DNA of 10,932 bases from Phycisphaerales bacterium (GTDB lineage Bacteria; Planctomycetota; Phycisphaerae; Phycisphaerales; SM1A02): assembly GCA_007127615.1 (NCBI GenBank), contig SKZB01000323.1, positions 1 to 10,932 on the forward strand, given 5' to 3'. Below the pieces are notes generated by a model. It made no database searches. It was not told the DNA's origin and was given only the letters and a program-made list of their open reading frames with translations. This document shows, in pieces, positions 1-7,494 of this stretch; the stretch's first letter is position 1; every line of letters begins with the position of its first letter. The position numbers and the translations under genes are program-made.

Positions 1-1
1 C

Positions 2-763
2 ATGGAATTCCGCGGCCCGGCCTGGCTGATTCGAACCACGGCGATCGTCGGCAATACCGCCACGATCATCGCGCTGATCCTGCTCTACCTCGAATATTCC
101 GGTCGGATCGAGTTCTGGGATCCGGCCGCCTACCTCTGGGTGGACACGATTCTCTGCCTCTTCATGATCGCGGAGTGGTTCATTCTGCTCGCGTACGTGG
201 ACAACAAAAGGGCGTATCTGAAAGCGCGCTGGATCGACCTGCTCGCCTCGCTGCCGCTCCTGCTCATCGCCCGGCCGCTGCGCATCTTCCGGCTCCTGCG
301 CGTGCTGCGGCTCCTGCGCGGTATCGCGCTCTTCCGGCGGGCGATGCGGCCGTGGGAAGCGGCGATCGACATGACGATTCTCAAGACGGCCGCCATCGCC
401 GCGACGGTCGTGATTCTCGTCGCCTCGCTGCTGGTTCAGGACCTCGAGCGCAATGATCCCGATCTGAACACGTTCGGCGAGGCCCTCTGGTGGTCGGTCG
501 TGACTTCCACAACGGTCGGGTACGGTGACCGCGTGCCGCTCACCCCCGCCGGTCAGTTCGTCGCGGTCATCCTGATGATTCTCGGCATCGGGCTCTTCGG
601 GACGCTGGCCGCCACGCTCACCAGCGCCATCACGGCGGGCCGTCCGAAGGACGTTTCCAACGAAGTGATCCTGGCGGAGATCACCCGCCTGCGCGAACAG
701 ATCGAGCGCCTCGAAACGCGACTGGACCGGGAACCAGCCGATGACCCCTCCGGGAAGCGGTGA
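2..763 (+). CDS. Voltage-gated-type potassium channel, six transmembrane helices (Kv/KvAP-like)
   Basis: This inner-membrane protein is predicted to conduct K+ and, as a tetramer, to respond to membrane voltage. The selectivity filter TVGYGD is at residues 171-176, after the pore helix (ALWWSVVTST). Helices S1 (about 11-30), S2 (44-65) and S3 (76-90) precede an S4 with arginine at every third position (R91, R94, R97, R100, R103, R106). Acidic residues in S2/S3 (D48, E58, D79) could pair with them. S5 is about 127-145 and S6 about 186-212. A short charged tail (221-243) looks like a coiled coil and may help tetramerise the channel. No RCK/TrkA_N or cyclic-nucleotide domain follows, so gating by those ligands is not indicated. 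The ATG lies one base inside the window, so a longer N-terminus cannot be excluded. The length (253 aa) fits compact bacterial 6TM channels. The ion-channel call is firm; voltage gating is inferred from S4. Confidence 0.93.
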   Translation: MEFRGPAWLIRTTAIVGNTATIIALILLYLEYSGRIEFWDPAAYLWVDTILCLFMIAEWFILLAYVDNKRAYLKARWIDLLASLPLLLIARPLRIFRLLRVLRLLRGIALFRRAMRPWEAAIDMTILKTAAIAATVVILVASLLVQDLERNDPDLNTFGEALWWSVVTSTTVGYGDRVPLTPAGQFVAVILMILGIGLFGTLAATLTSAITAGRPKDVSNEVILAEITRLREQIERLETRLDREPADDPSGKR

Positions 764-782
764 GCCGGTCCGGCGAACGGTC

Positions 783-809
783 GAAGAGTGAACGACCACT
801 TCACCCTTC
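783..809 (+). terminator. Imperfect hairpin after the channel gene, possible terminator
   Basis: Bases 783-792 pair with 800-809 around a 7-base loop. Nine of ten positions pair, with one A-C mismatch. The hairpin begins 19 bases after the channel stop. No T-run follows on either strand, so it is not a canonical intrinsic terminator. It may stabilise the 3' end or act with Rho. It lies in the 146-bp gap before the ABC exporter gene, which holds nothing else clear except the -10-like hexamer at 895-900. Confidence 0.3.
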
Positions 810-894
810 AGATCGGGCAGGCCGGATGTGAGAGATCCCCGCCCCGTCCGCCCTCAATTTTCCCGAACGCACGGTCAGGGCCGCGCTGGGGTTC

Positions 895-900
895 TATGAT
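895..900 (+). promoter_or_regulatory. -10-like TATGAT just upstream of the ABC exporter start
   Basis: TATGAT matches five of six bases of the sigma-70 -10 consensus and stands out in GC-rich surroundings. It ends nine bases before the ATG at 910, so transcription would begin about 3 bases before the start codon and give a nearly leaderless mRNA. No good -35 hexamer is seen 16-18 bases upstream, and there is no Shine-Dalgarno sequence before the ATG. This is a candidate only. Confidence 0.35.
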
Positions 901-909
901 CGCTTTCCT

Positions 910-2877
910 ATGCCCGAACGACCCGCCACCAGCCGCCAACGCTATGCCCGGTACCGAGAAGATCTTGCCGCCTTCCGCACGGAGGGTTCGGCGCGAACCG
1001 CGGCGGCCCACAAGCAGAATCGCACCGGCCGTCGATCGGCCGGGCGGCTGATCGTTGAGTTTTTTCAGTTGCTCGGCAACCAGCGCGGGCCGGTCTATCT
1101 TTCCCTGGGCATGCTGGCGGTTTCGACGCTGCTGGCGCTGATTCCGCCCTATTCGACGAAGTTCGTGGTCGATTACGTGCTGGGGGATGAAGCGATCCCC
1201 GCGGTGCTCACCGAGACGCTGCCCCTGCCGGAAGACAAAAGGCAACTGCTCTTTGCGGTCGCGGCCGTGGTGGTTGTCATTGCTTTTATCACGCTCGTCG
1301 TCAGCATGTGGAGCCGCTGGATCGCGACCCGCGCGACCAAGCACATGCAGTCACAGGTGCGCAAGCGGGTCTTTGAGCACGCGGTGCGCCTGCCGCTCTA
1401 CAGCGTCCAGAAGATGAAGTCCGGCGGGGTGGCGAGCGTCCTGCGCGAGGATGCCGGCGGCGTGGCGGAGCTGATCTTCGGCATGCTCTACAACCCGATG
1501 AAGGCGATCATCACCCTGGCCGGCTGCCTGATCATCCTCGCCTTCGTCGATTGGCGACTGCTGCTCGGCTCGCTGGTGCTGCTGCCGGTCGTGTTTCTCA
1601 CCCACCGCACGTGGATCAGCCGCATCCGCCCGTTGTGGCGCGACATCCGCGCCAGCCGGCAGGGGGTGGACGGCCACGCCACGGAAACCTTCGGCGGGAT
1701 GCGCGTCGTGCGGGCCTTCGGCCGCCAGACCACCGAAGCGAACCGGTTCCTGCGCAACAACCACGTGATGATCCGGCAGGAGATCCTCGCGTGGTGGTGG
1801 TCGCGCAGTGTCGACATCGCCTGGTCGATCCTCATCCCCGTCGCCTCGGCGGCGCTCCTGCTCTACGGCGGCCTGCGTGTGCTCGACGGCGCGATCACCA
1901 TCGGCGATCTGGTGATGTTCCTCGCGTACCTCGCGCTGCTGCTCAACCCCCTGGCGACACTTGCGACGAGCGCGACGCAGTTCCAGAACGCGCTGGCCGG
2001 CCTGGACCGTGTGCTCGATCTGCTCGCCCGCGACCGCGAAATGCCGGTTCCGAAGGACGCCCCGCCGCTGATTCCCGCGCGGGTGCGCGGCCAGGTCGCA
2101 CTGAACCATGTCTCCTTCGCGTATCCGGGCTCGGATGAGCGCGTTCTCGAGGAGATCACCTTCGAAGCGAAGGCGGGGGAGATGATCGCCTTCGTCGGCC
2201 CGAGCGGGGCGGGCAAGACCACGCTCTGCAACCTCATCGCGCGGTTCTACGATCCGACCGACGGTTCGATCACGCTCGACGGCCGCGATCTGCGCGATTT
2301 CGACGTCGAGCAGTACCGCCGCATCCTCGGCATCGTCGAGCAGGACATTTTCCTCTTCGACGGCACGATCGCCGAGAACATCGGCTACGGCAAGCGAAAC
2401 ACGAGCGAAGAGATGATCATCGACGCCGCCCGCCGCGCGAACGCGGATGAGTTCATCAGTGAGTTCAGGGACGGCTACGAGACGCTCATCGGGGAGCGCG
2501 GCGTGCGCCTCAGCGGCGGTCAGCGGCAGCGCATCGCCATCGCCCGCGCCATGCTCGCCGATCCGCGTATTCTGATTCTCGACGAAGCGACCAGCAACCT
2601 CGACACGCAGAGCGAGCGGCTGATTCAGGAATCGCTGACCGAACTGATGAAGGGCCGCACCACCTTCGCCATCGCGCACCGGCTGTCGACGATCATGCAC
2701 GCCGACCGGATCATCGTGGTTGATCACGGCCGGGTCATCGAAGCGGGCACGCACGAGGAATTGATGGATCGCAGCGGCAGCTACCGACGAATGGTGCAGT
2801 TGCAGACCGCGCCGGCGGAAGCCATGAACGGCCGCACGGTCAAAGAGCGCAACGGAGCCGCGGTCAGCGGCGGATGA
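910..2877 (+). CDS. ABC exporter with fused membrane and ATPase domains (MsbA/lipid-multidrug type)
   Basis: This is a half-transporter expected to work as a homodimer in the inner membrane, using ATP hydrolysis to export a hydrophobic substrate such as lipid A-core, another lipid or a drug. A charged 50-residue cytoplasmic N-terminus leads into a six-helix type I exporter domain (about 55-345). Helices are near 56-80, 108-130, 189-207, 209-225, 292-312 and 322-342. The nucleotide-binding domain spans about 385-625. It has Walker A GPSGAGKT (420-427), Q-loop Q468, signature LSGGQ (524-528), Walker B ILILDE (544-549) with catalytic E549, and H-loop H580. All ATPase residues are present, so it should be active. 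The 655-aa length is somewhat above the roughly 580-600 of MsbA because of both tails. The cargo cannot be read from the sequence. lpxI lies about 3.6 kb away, which is only a weak hint of a lipid A role. The 16 residues after 639 are low-complexity. Confidence 0.95.
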   Translation: MPERPATSRQRYARYREDLAAFRTEGSARTAAAHKQNRTGRRSAGRLIVEFFQLLGNQRGPVYLSLGMLAVSTLLALIPPYSTKFVVDYVLGDEAIPAVLTETLPLPEDKRQLLFAVAAVVVVIAFITLVVSMWSRWIATRATKHMQSQVRKRVFEHAVRLPLYSVQKMKSGGVASVLREDAGGVAELIFGMLYNPMKAIITLAGCLIILAFVDWRLLLGSLVLLPVVFLTHRTWISRIRPLWRDIRASRQGVDGHATETFGGMRVVRAFGRQTTEANRFLRNNHVMIRQEILAWWWSRSVDIAWSILIPVASAALLLYGGLRVLDGAITIGDLVMFLAYLALLLNPLATLATSATQFQNALAGLDRVLDLLARDREMPVPKDAPPLIPARVRGQVALNHVSFAYPGSDERVLEEITFEAKAGEMIAFVGPSGAGKTTLCNLIARFYDPTDGSITLDGRDLRDFDVEQYRRILGIVEQDIFLFDGTIAENIGYGKRNTSEEMIIDAARRANADEFISEFRDGYETLIGERGVRLSGGQRQRIAIARAMLADPRILILDEATSNLDTQSERLIQESLTELMKGRTTFAIAHRLSTIMHADRIIVVDHGRVIEAGTHEELMDRSGSYRRMVQLQTAPAEAMNGRTVKERNGAAVSGG

Positions 2878-2905
2878 TCGTGCGGCCCGGAGGAGCTTGG
2901 GCGGG

Positions 2906-2943
2906 ACAACAAACGCGGCGTTCGGTCGATCCGAACGCCGCGT
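2906..2943 (-). terminator. Perfect 13-bp hairpin terminator for the leftward dehydrogenase genes, possibly bidirectional
   Basis: ACGCGGCGTTCGG (2913-2925) is followed by a 5-base loop (2926-2930) and its exact reverse complement (2931-2943). Read on the minus strand, the stem is followed by TTGTTGT (2912-2906), which continues from the stem's terminal T. This is a typical intrinsic terminator arrangement, 46 bases past the leucine dehydrogenase stop at 2990. On the plus strand no T-run follows. The stem could still help end transcription from the ABC exporter gene, whose stop is 35 bases away. It lies between two convergent genes. Confidence 0.8.
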
Positions 2944-2989
2944 GCACTCATCAGTCTCTACGGTTGAACGATCACCGAAACGGACTCAC

Positions 2990-4072
2990 TCAGTTTGCGC
3001 CGACTTCCTGGCCCGCGCGGGTTTTGTGCTTCGCGCCGGCGGCGATCCGGGTGTTGGCGAAGGCGATCGCCGAGGCGTGGGTGGATCCGGCTTTGTCCGC
3101 ATCCTTCAGGATCTGGAGCATCGTCGTCTCGATATCATCGATCTTCTGATTGAGCTGCGGCTCGGTCATGCCGAGGTAGAGCCCCGCGAGGCGGATCAGG
3201 CCGCCGGCGTTGGCGACGAAGTCCGGCGCGTAGAGCACGCCCGCGCTCTTGAGCATCGCGGAATCCTCATCGGGATCATCGAGGATATTGTTCGCCGCGC
3301 CACAGACGATCGGGGCCTTGAGCTTGCTCGCCATATTGCCGTTGATCACGCCGCCGAGGGCACAGGGGGCCAGGATGTCACATTCGGCGGCGATGATTTC
3401 GTTCGGCTTGACGACCGATGCGCCGAAATCCTCGACGACACGTTCAAGGTTGGCGTCGTTGATATCCGCAACGACCAACTCTGCGCCGTCCTGCTTGAGG
3501 ATCCGGGCGATGTTGTAGCCGACGGAACCGACGCCCTGAATGGCGACTTTGACGCCGCTGAAGCTGACCGGCTTGCCGAGATGGGCGAGGCAGGACTTCA
3601 TCGCGTTGACGGTGCCCTGCGCGGTGTAGGGCGAGGGGTCCCCGCCGTGGGAGACGGTCTCGCCGCCCATGACGTGCTTGGTCTCCATCGCCATCCAGTC
3701 GACGAACCGGGTGTCGACGCCGACATCTTCCGCGGCGATGTAATCCCCGTGGAAGTTGTCGACAAAGCGGCCCATGGCGCGCCCTTCGGCTTCGGTGCCC
3801 TTGTGCCCGGGTTTGGGCAGAAGGATGACGCTCTTGGCGCCGCCCATGGCGAGACCGGCGGCAGCGGCCTTGTAGGTCATGCCCTCCGACAACCGCAGCA
3901 CGTCGTAGAGCGCATCGGCCTCCGTGGCGTAGTGCCAGCGGCGTGTTCCGCCGAGCGCATTGCCGAGCGCGGTCGAATGGACGGCGACGATGGCCCGCAG
4001 GCCGGTTTCGGGATCCTGGTGGAAACACACGCGCTCATGGCCGCGCTCAATCATCTGCTCTAGCGTATTCAT
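2990..4072 (-). CDS. NAD-dependent leucine/branched-chain amino acid dehydrogenase (Glu/Leu/Phe/Val dehydrogenase family)
   Basis: This cytoplasmic enzyme should reversibly deaminate leucine, valine or isoleucine to the 2-oxo acid with NAD+. From the ATG at 4072 the protein is 360 aa. Its MTYK and GGAK lysines then fall at 68 and 80, the positions known for the substrate-binding and catalytic lysines of Bacillus leucine dehydrogenase. This supports that start over an in-frame TTG at 4081 that would add three residues. The catalytic aspartate is D116 in AEDVG. The Rossmann fold has GVGSVG (180-185), and D203 at the end of the second strand favours NAD over NADP. Conserved APCALGG (235-241) and NAGG (288-291) are present. 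The side-chain pocket differs from Bacillus after NAGG (LIRLAGLY instead of VINVADEL), so the preferred amino acid is uncertain. It lies downstream of an acyl-CoA dehydrogenase on the same strand, compatible with branched-chain amino acid breakdown. Confidence 0.92.
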   Translation of the reverse strand: MNTLEQMIERGHERVCFHQDPETGLRAIVAVHSTALGNALGGTRRWHYATEADALYDVLRLSEGMTYKAAAAGLAMGGAKSVILLPKPGHKGTEAEGRAMGRFVDNFHGDYIAAEDVGVDTRFVDWMAMETKHVMGGETVSHGGDPSPYTAQGTVNAMKSCLAHLGKPVSFSGVKVAIQGVGSVGYNIARILKQDGAELVVADINDANLERVVEDFGASVVKPNEIIAAECDILAPCALGGVINGNMASKLKAPIVCGAANNILDDPDEDSAMLKSAGVLYAPDFVANAGGLIRLAGLYLGMTEPQLNQKIDDIETTMLQILKDADKAGSTHASAIAFANTRIAAGAKHKTRAGQEVGAN

Positions 4073-4091
4073 GGGTCTCAACGTTCTCGTC

Positions 4092-4097
4092 AGTAAA
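4092..4097 (-). promoter_or_regulatory. Weak -10-like TTTACT before the leucine dehydrogenase
   Basis: On the minus strand TTTACT lies about 20 bases before the ATG at 4072, with a TTGAGG hexamer 15 bases further upstream and a T-rich spacer. Both match consensus only partly and the spacing is short. If real, the dehydrogenase has its own promoter besides any read-through from the acyl-CoA dehydrogenase. A weak GAGA just before the ATG may serve as ribosome binding site. No terminator is visible in the 4073-4205 gap. Confidence 0.22.
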
Positions 4098-4205
4098 GGG
4101 TCGGAAAAATGGCCTCAAACGTGCGGTTCAAGGAAGTGGAGGCATGATGCTGCTCGTCACTCCGTCAGGGAGACGATCCACCTCCGTGCGCTCCGCCGTT
4201 CAAGA

Positions 4206-6143
4206 TCAGGACGGAATGTCGGACGTGGCCACGGTCGTGCCGGATCCGAACTGGGGAATGTCTTCGGTGTTGAGCGGGCGGCCCTTGCCGCGGGCGGACT
4301 CATCCGGTGACTTCTCCGGCATGAAGAAGTCAGCGTTCGGCAGCGTGTCGGAGCGCTTCAGCGCGACCTTCGCGGCCTCGAGCATGGTCGCATCGGTGTT
4401 CGAACGCAGATCGCGCAGATTGTCGTCGACGTGCTTGCACGCCATCGCGACAATGTGTTTTACGACCGCGGCATCATGTTCGAGCATCTCACCGTCCAGG
4501 CCGTCGCGAAGCGACCGGTCCAGTCGCGAAATTGAGCAGAGGGCGGCGTAGATCCAGATGACCGACCAGCTCAGCCGCGCCTGAATCATCTGGCGGGTGA
4601 TGAGCTTCTCCTCGTGCGCCTTGAACATCATCTTGACCTGGTGGCTGAACTCACGGATCCGCCGGTTGAGTTCCTTGCCTTCGGCGTACATCTTCGGGTG
4701 GAGTTTGCTGAACTCGGGCGTCTTGCGGCGAATCCCGCCGAAGAGTTCCGCGCCGATCTGCAGGGCGGCGGGGATATTCTTCATCGGGTTCTCTTTCACG
4801 CCGAGCATGAACTCGCCGAGCTGTTTGGAGCCGTAGGCGAAGACGAAGGAGTGCATGACTTCGTTGGCGCCTTCGACGATCGTGTTGATGCGCGAGTCAC
4901 GCCACAGCCGTTCGATGATGTTCTCGGTCATGTACCCTTCACCGCCCATGATCTGCATCGCGTGGTCGGTCGTCTTGAACCCGATATCCGAGCAGAAGAC
5001 CTTGCAGATCGCGGTTTCGAGCATGATGTCCTCATCGCCCCGATCGACCACCCCGGTGGTCATGTAAAGCATCGAGTCCATCGCGTAAACATAGGCGGCC
5101 ATGGTGGCGACCTTCTCCTGGACCTGCTCGAATTCCGCGATCGGGCGGTCGAACTGGTAGCGGTACTGCGCCCATTTGGTGGCCTGTTCGTAGGCGGCCT
5201 TGCCCGCCCCGACCATCCCCGCCGAGAGCGTGCACCGGCCGTAGTTCAGGCACGTCAGCGCGACGTTGAGACCCTTGCCCTCCTTGTGGAGCAGGTTCTC
5301 CTTCGGCACCCTGACGTTGGTGAACCGGACGCGGGCCTGCCACGTGCCGCGGATCCCGCACTTGGAGCGGTTGCGGCTGAAGATATCGATGCCGTCCATG
5401 TCCGGGGTGCAGATGAGCGCGGTCACGCGGTCCTTGCCGTCGGGCATCTTCTGTTTGGCCATCACGGTGAAGAGGCCGGAGAGCGCGCCGGAGGTGGCCC
5501 ACTTCTTCTCGCCGTTGAGCACATAGTGCGAACCGTCCTCGGAAAGCTCACACCGCGTTTCCTGGCCGCCGGCGTCGCAGCCGACGTTCGGCTCGGAGAG
5601 ACAGAACGCGCTGAGCATGTCTTTGGCCATGCGGGGCAGATAGCGTTTCTTCTGCTCGGTCGTACCGAAGAGATTGAGCGCGCCGCAGCCGATCGACTGG
5701 TGGGCGGAGACCATGACCGCGGTGGAGCCGCAGGATTCGCCGATGCGGGAGAGGACGCGGTTGTAACTGGTGATGGAAAACCCGCCCCCGCCGTACTCCT
5801 GGGGAATGATCATCCCCATGACGCCGATTTCGAAGAGCCGCTTGACGCACCAGTCGGGGATTTCCTGCTTCTCATCGATCTCGAAGCTCGGGTGTTCACT
5901 GCGGAAGTATTCATCGAGTTCCGCGAGCAATTGATCGCAGCGGGCGGTTTCCTCCGCGCTGATCTGCGGGTAGGGCAGCACGAGTTCCTCGCGCAGGTTG
6001 CCCCAGAAGAGGTTCTTGATGAACCCCATGGTGGCGGGATCCGGACCGAGCATTTCCTGTGCATCTTCGATCTGTTTCCGGTCTTTGGCGGAGACATTCT
6101 TGAGCTGCTTGGACAGGTCGGGCTTGGCTTGGGTCTGTGTCAC
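4206..6143 (-). CDS. Acyl-CoA dehydrogenase, long VLCAD/ACAD9-like form
   Basis: This FAD enzyme oxidises an acyl-CoA to the trans-2-enoyl-CoA in beta-oxidation or branched-chain acyl-CoA breakdown, normally passing electrons to electron-transfer flavoprotein. The N-terminal helical domain spans about 50-175. The middle beta domain begins at CLSEPNVGCDAGG (181-193, the FAD-contact motif) and runs to about 285. The C-terminal helical domain (290-440) carries QFDRPIAEFE (330-339), MGGEGYM (399-405) and EGANEV with likely catalytic base E424. An extra helical region (about 455-600) follows, as in VLCAD and ACAD9. The order of motifs and the opening FIKNLFWG match that class, which acts on long chains, but chain preference cannot be read here. 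The last 45 residues are charged and look disordered. The start is GTG at 6143, fixed by AGGAG eight bases upstream. No ETF or other fatty acid genes are in the window. The gene lies upstream of the leucine dehydrogenase, 133 bases apart. Confidence 0.93.
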   Translation of the reverse strand: MTQTQAKPDLSKQLKNVSAKDRKQIEDAQEMLGPDPATMGFIKNLFWGNLREELVLPYPQISAEETARCDQLLAELDEYFRSEHPSFEIDEKQEIPDWCVKRLFEIGVMGMIIPQEYGGGGFSITSYNRVLSRIGESCGSTAVMVSAHQSIGCGALNLFGTTEQKKRYLPRMAKDMLSAFCLSEPNVGCDAGGQETRCELSEDGSHYVLNGEKKWATSGALSGLFTVMAKQKMPDGKDRVTALICTPDMDGIDIFSRNRSKCGIRGTWQARVRFTNVRVPKENLLHKEGKGLNVALTCLNYGRCTLSAGMVGAGKAAYEQATKWAQYRYQFDRPIAEFEQVQEKVATMAAYVYAMDSMLYMTTGVVDRGDEDIMLETAICKVFCSDIGFKTTDHAMQIMGGEGYMTENIIERLWRDSRINTIVEGANEVMHSFVFAYGSKQLGEFMLGVKENPMKNIPAALQIGAELFGGIRRKTPEFSKLHPKMYAEGKELNRRIREFSHQVKMMFKAHEEKLITRQMIQARLSWSVIWIYAALCSISRLDRSLRDGLDGEMLEHDAAVVKHIVAMACKHVDDNLRDLRSNTDATMLEAAKVALKRSDTLPNADFFMPEKSPDESARGKGRPLNTEDIPQFGSGTTVATSDIPS

Positions 6144-6151
6144 GAGAAGAA

Positions 6152-6156
6152 CTCCT
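6152..6156 (-). promoter_or_regulatory. Strong ribosome binding site (AGGAG) deciding the GTG start of the acyl-CoA dehydrogenase
   Basis: Minus-strand AGGAG is separated from the GTG at 6143 by eight bases, the usual distance. It is the only textbook Shine-Dalgarno site before any complete gene here, and it supports the non-ATG start. Confidence 0.75.
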
Positions 6157-6505
6157 GAGAGGGCGGGAAGCGGGCGGCAGGGGAGGGCCGCATCGAACCG
6201 TCGGTGGACAGGCGGAGACAGTCGGATGGCGAAGGGTGTTCGCCGGGGATCGCCGGAACGATGCGAGGCACCGTGGGAATCGGATTGCGAAATGCCGAAC
6301 TCCGGCTGAGCAAGGACACGTGCGGCGAACTCCGCTGAATTCGAATCGTCGGGCGTGCGGTGCCGGCGATTCGGACGGCATCGCCGCCGGTTCCGGCCGT
6401 TCCACCAGTTCGTGCCGGGGGCGAAATTCGCGTGACCAATTGTACAGATTTCGATCCGCCCGGACCACTCGGAAGGGCGGGAAGTCGCCCCCGATCCGAA
6501 TCGCG
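6157..6505. other. Divergent intergenic region between the acyl-CoA dehydrogenase and lpxI
   Basis: This stretch separates two divergent genes and should contain both promoters. Open frames cross it on both strands, but they resemble no family I know and run into the neighbouring genes, so I call none. On the minus strand TACAAT (6439-6444) is a -10 candidate for the dehydrogenase, but it would leave a leader near 290 bases and lacks a convincing -35. The area around 6420-6460 is locally AT-richer (AATTGTACA). I see no strong hairpin, repeat or RNA gene. Confidence 0.5.
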
Positions 6506-6511
6506 TACACT
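6506..6511 (+). promoter_or_regulatory. -10-like TACACT just upstream of lpxI
   Basis: TACACT matches four of six consensus -10 bases, including the first two and the last. It ends eight bases before the ATG at 6520, so the transcript would start at or within a base or two of the ATG. No -35 match or Shine-Dalgarno sequence is visible. The arrangement mirrors the one before the ABC exporter gene. Confidence 0.33.
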
Positions 6512-6519
6512 TCGCGACG

Positions 6520-7374
6520 ATGAAAACGCCGTCCGACGATGCTGCGGGGGCTCCGCACGGCTTGATCGCCGGCCAGGGCGCCCTGCCGCTGCTCGTCGCC
6601 CGCGGTATGCGAAGGGCCGGCCATCCCGTCTGCGGCGTCGGCCTGCGGGATCAGTTCGATTCGGCCCTGCCGGAACTCTGTGACCGGTTCGACACCGCCG
6701 GTATCGCGCGGCTCGGACGGTGGATCCGCCTTCTGAAACGAGCCGGCGTCCGGGAGGCCGTCATGGTCGGTCGGGTCGCCAAGGGCCGTATGCACGATCC
6801 CCTCAAGCTCATCCGCCATCTTCCCGACTGGCGCGCGGTGAACTTGTGGTATCGTCGTCTGCGGCACGATCGGCGGAACGCCACGCTCCTCGCCGCCGTC
6901 GCCGATGAACTCGCCTCTTCAGGGATCACACTGATCGACTCGACCGCATTCATCCCCGATCACCTCGCCTCGACCGGCGTCATGGGCCGGGTCGAACCGG
7001 CCGCCCCGCACCGCGCGGATATCGATTTCGGCTGGCCGCTGCTCACGCAGACGGTGGAGCTCGATATCGGTCAGTCCATCGCGGTGCGCGATCGCGATGT
7101 GATCGCCGTCGAGGCGGTGGAAGGAACGGACCGCATGATCGAGCGGGCGGGCGAGCTCTGCCGCGCGAAGGGATGGACGCTGCTGAAGACCGCGAAACGC
7201 GATCACGATCGCCGCGCCGATGTGCCGGTCGTCGGGGTGGAAACGATCGAGCGGCTGGCGCAGTGCCGCGCGGGGTGTCTTGCGCTCGGCGCGGGGCGGG
7301 TGATCCTGATCGACAAACCCAAAGTGCTGGAAGCCGCCGACCGCGCCGGTATTGCCGTCCTGGGCGTCGAATGA
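6520..7374 (+). CDS. lpxI: UDP-2,3-diacylglucosamine pyrophosphatase LpxI
   Basis: LpxI cleaves UDP-2,3-diacylglucosamine to lipid X (2,3-diacylglucosamine 1-phosphate) and UMP, the fourth step of lipid A synthesis. It replaces LpxH, which is unrelated in sequence, in many bacteria. The protein (284 aa) shows the family landmarks. It opens with GLIAGQGALPLL (14-25), followed by LGRWIRLLKRAGVREAVMVG (65-84) with its conserved GRV, IDST (139-142), LDIGQS (181-186), VEAVEGTDRMI (197-207) and a late KxxxDxRxDxP block (226-235). D234 in that block probably matches the aspartate essential in Caulobacter LpxI. The usual glutamine before the first Asp of this block appears as His229, a small deviation. 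No signal peptide or membrane helix is present; it should act at the cytoplasmic face of the inner membrane. It begins a rightward run with the methyltransferase and gyrA. The start gives a typical short N-terminal lead of about 12 residues. Identification is by recalled family pattern. Confidence 0.92.
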   Translation: MKTPSDDAAGAPHGLIAGQGALPLLVARGMRRAGHPVCGVGLRDQFDSALPELCDRFDTAGIARLGRWIRLLKRAGVREAVMVGRVAKGRMHDPLKLIRHLPDWRAVNLWYRRLRHDRRNATLLAAVADELASSGITLIDSTAFIPDHLASTGVMGRVEPAAPHRADIDFGWPLLTQTVELDIGQSIAVRDRDVIAVEAVEGTDRMIERAGELCRAKGWTLLKTAKRDHDRRADVPVVGVETIERLAQCRAGCLALGAGRVILIDKPKVLEAADRAGIAVLGVE

Positions 7375-7388
7375 CGCCGTCATCGTCG

Positions 7389-7418
7389 GGCGGCCTGACC
7401 CGGTTCGGCCCGGCCGCC
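7389..7418 (+). repeat. GC-rich inverted repeat between lpxI and the methyltransferase gene
   Basis: GGCGGCC (7389-7395) pairs exactly with GGCCGCC (7412-7418), and a small CCG/CGG pairing is possible inside the loop. The repeat starts 15 bases after the lpxI stop. No T-run follows, so it is not a classical terminator. It might slow polymerase, protect the lpxI 3' end or be chance in GC-rich DNA. Confidence 0.35.
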
Positions 7419-7494
7419 ATCGATCCGGGATGGACGGGACGATCGAGCGGTATGGAACGATTCATTACCCGCTGGCCCGACCGCTTGCTGAATC

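Noticed and set aside
1351..2754. 467-codon open frame on the minus strand
   Set aside because: It lies fully antisense to the ABC exporter, whose domains are complete. The translation is rich in R, A, D, E and H with no recognisable fold, as expected opposite a GC-rich gene.
2874..3149. 91-codon frame starting at an ATGA overlap with the ABC exporter stop
   Set aside because: It runs through the perfect terminator hairpin and then antisense to the leucine dehydrogenase. The protein looks random.
2897..4063. 388-codon open frame on the plus strand
   Set aside because: It is antisense to the leucine dehydrogenase and crosses the terminator hairpin. It has no family resemblance.
4614..6158. 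514-codon open frame on the plus strand
   Set aside because: It is antisense to the acyl-CoA dehydrogenase, with low-complexity composition. Codon bias of the true gene explains it.
6439..6444. Minus-strand TACAAT as promoter of the acyl-CoA dehydrogenase
   Set aside because: It lacks a -35 match and would give a leader near 290 bases. It is kept only as a remark in the intergenic entry.
5911..6867. 318-codon minus-strand frame spanning the divergent region
   Set aside because: It overlaps the 5' ends of both the acyl-CoA dehydrogenase and lpxI. The translation is a Pro/Arg-rich mixture without domain signs.
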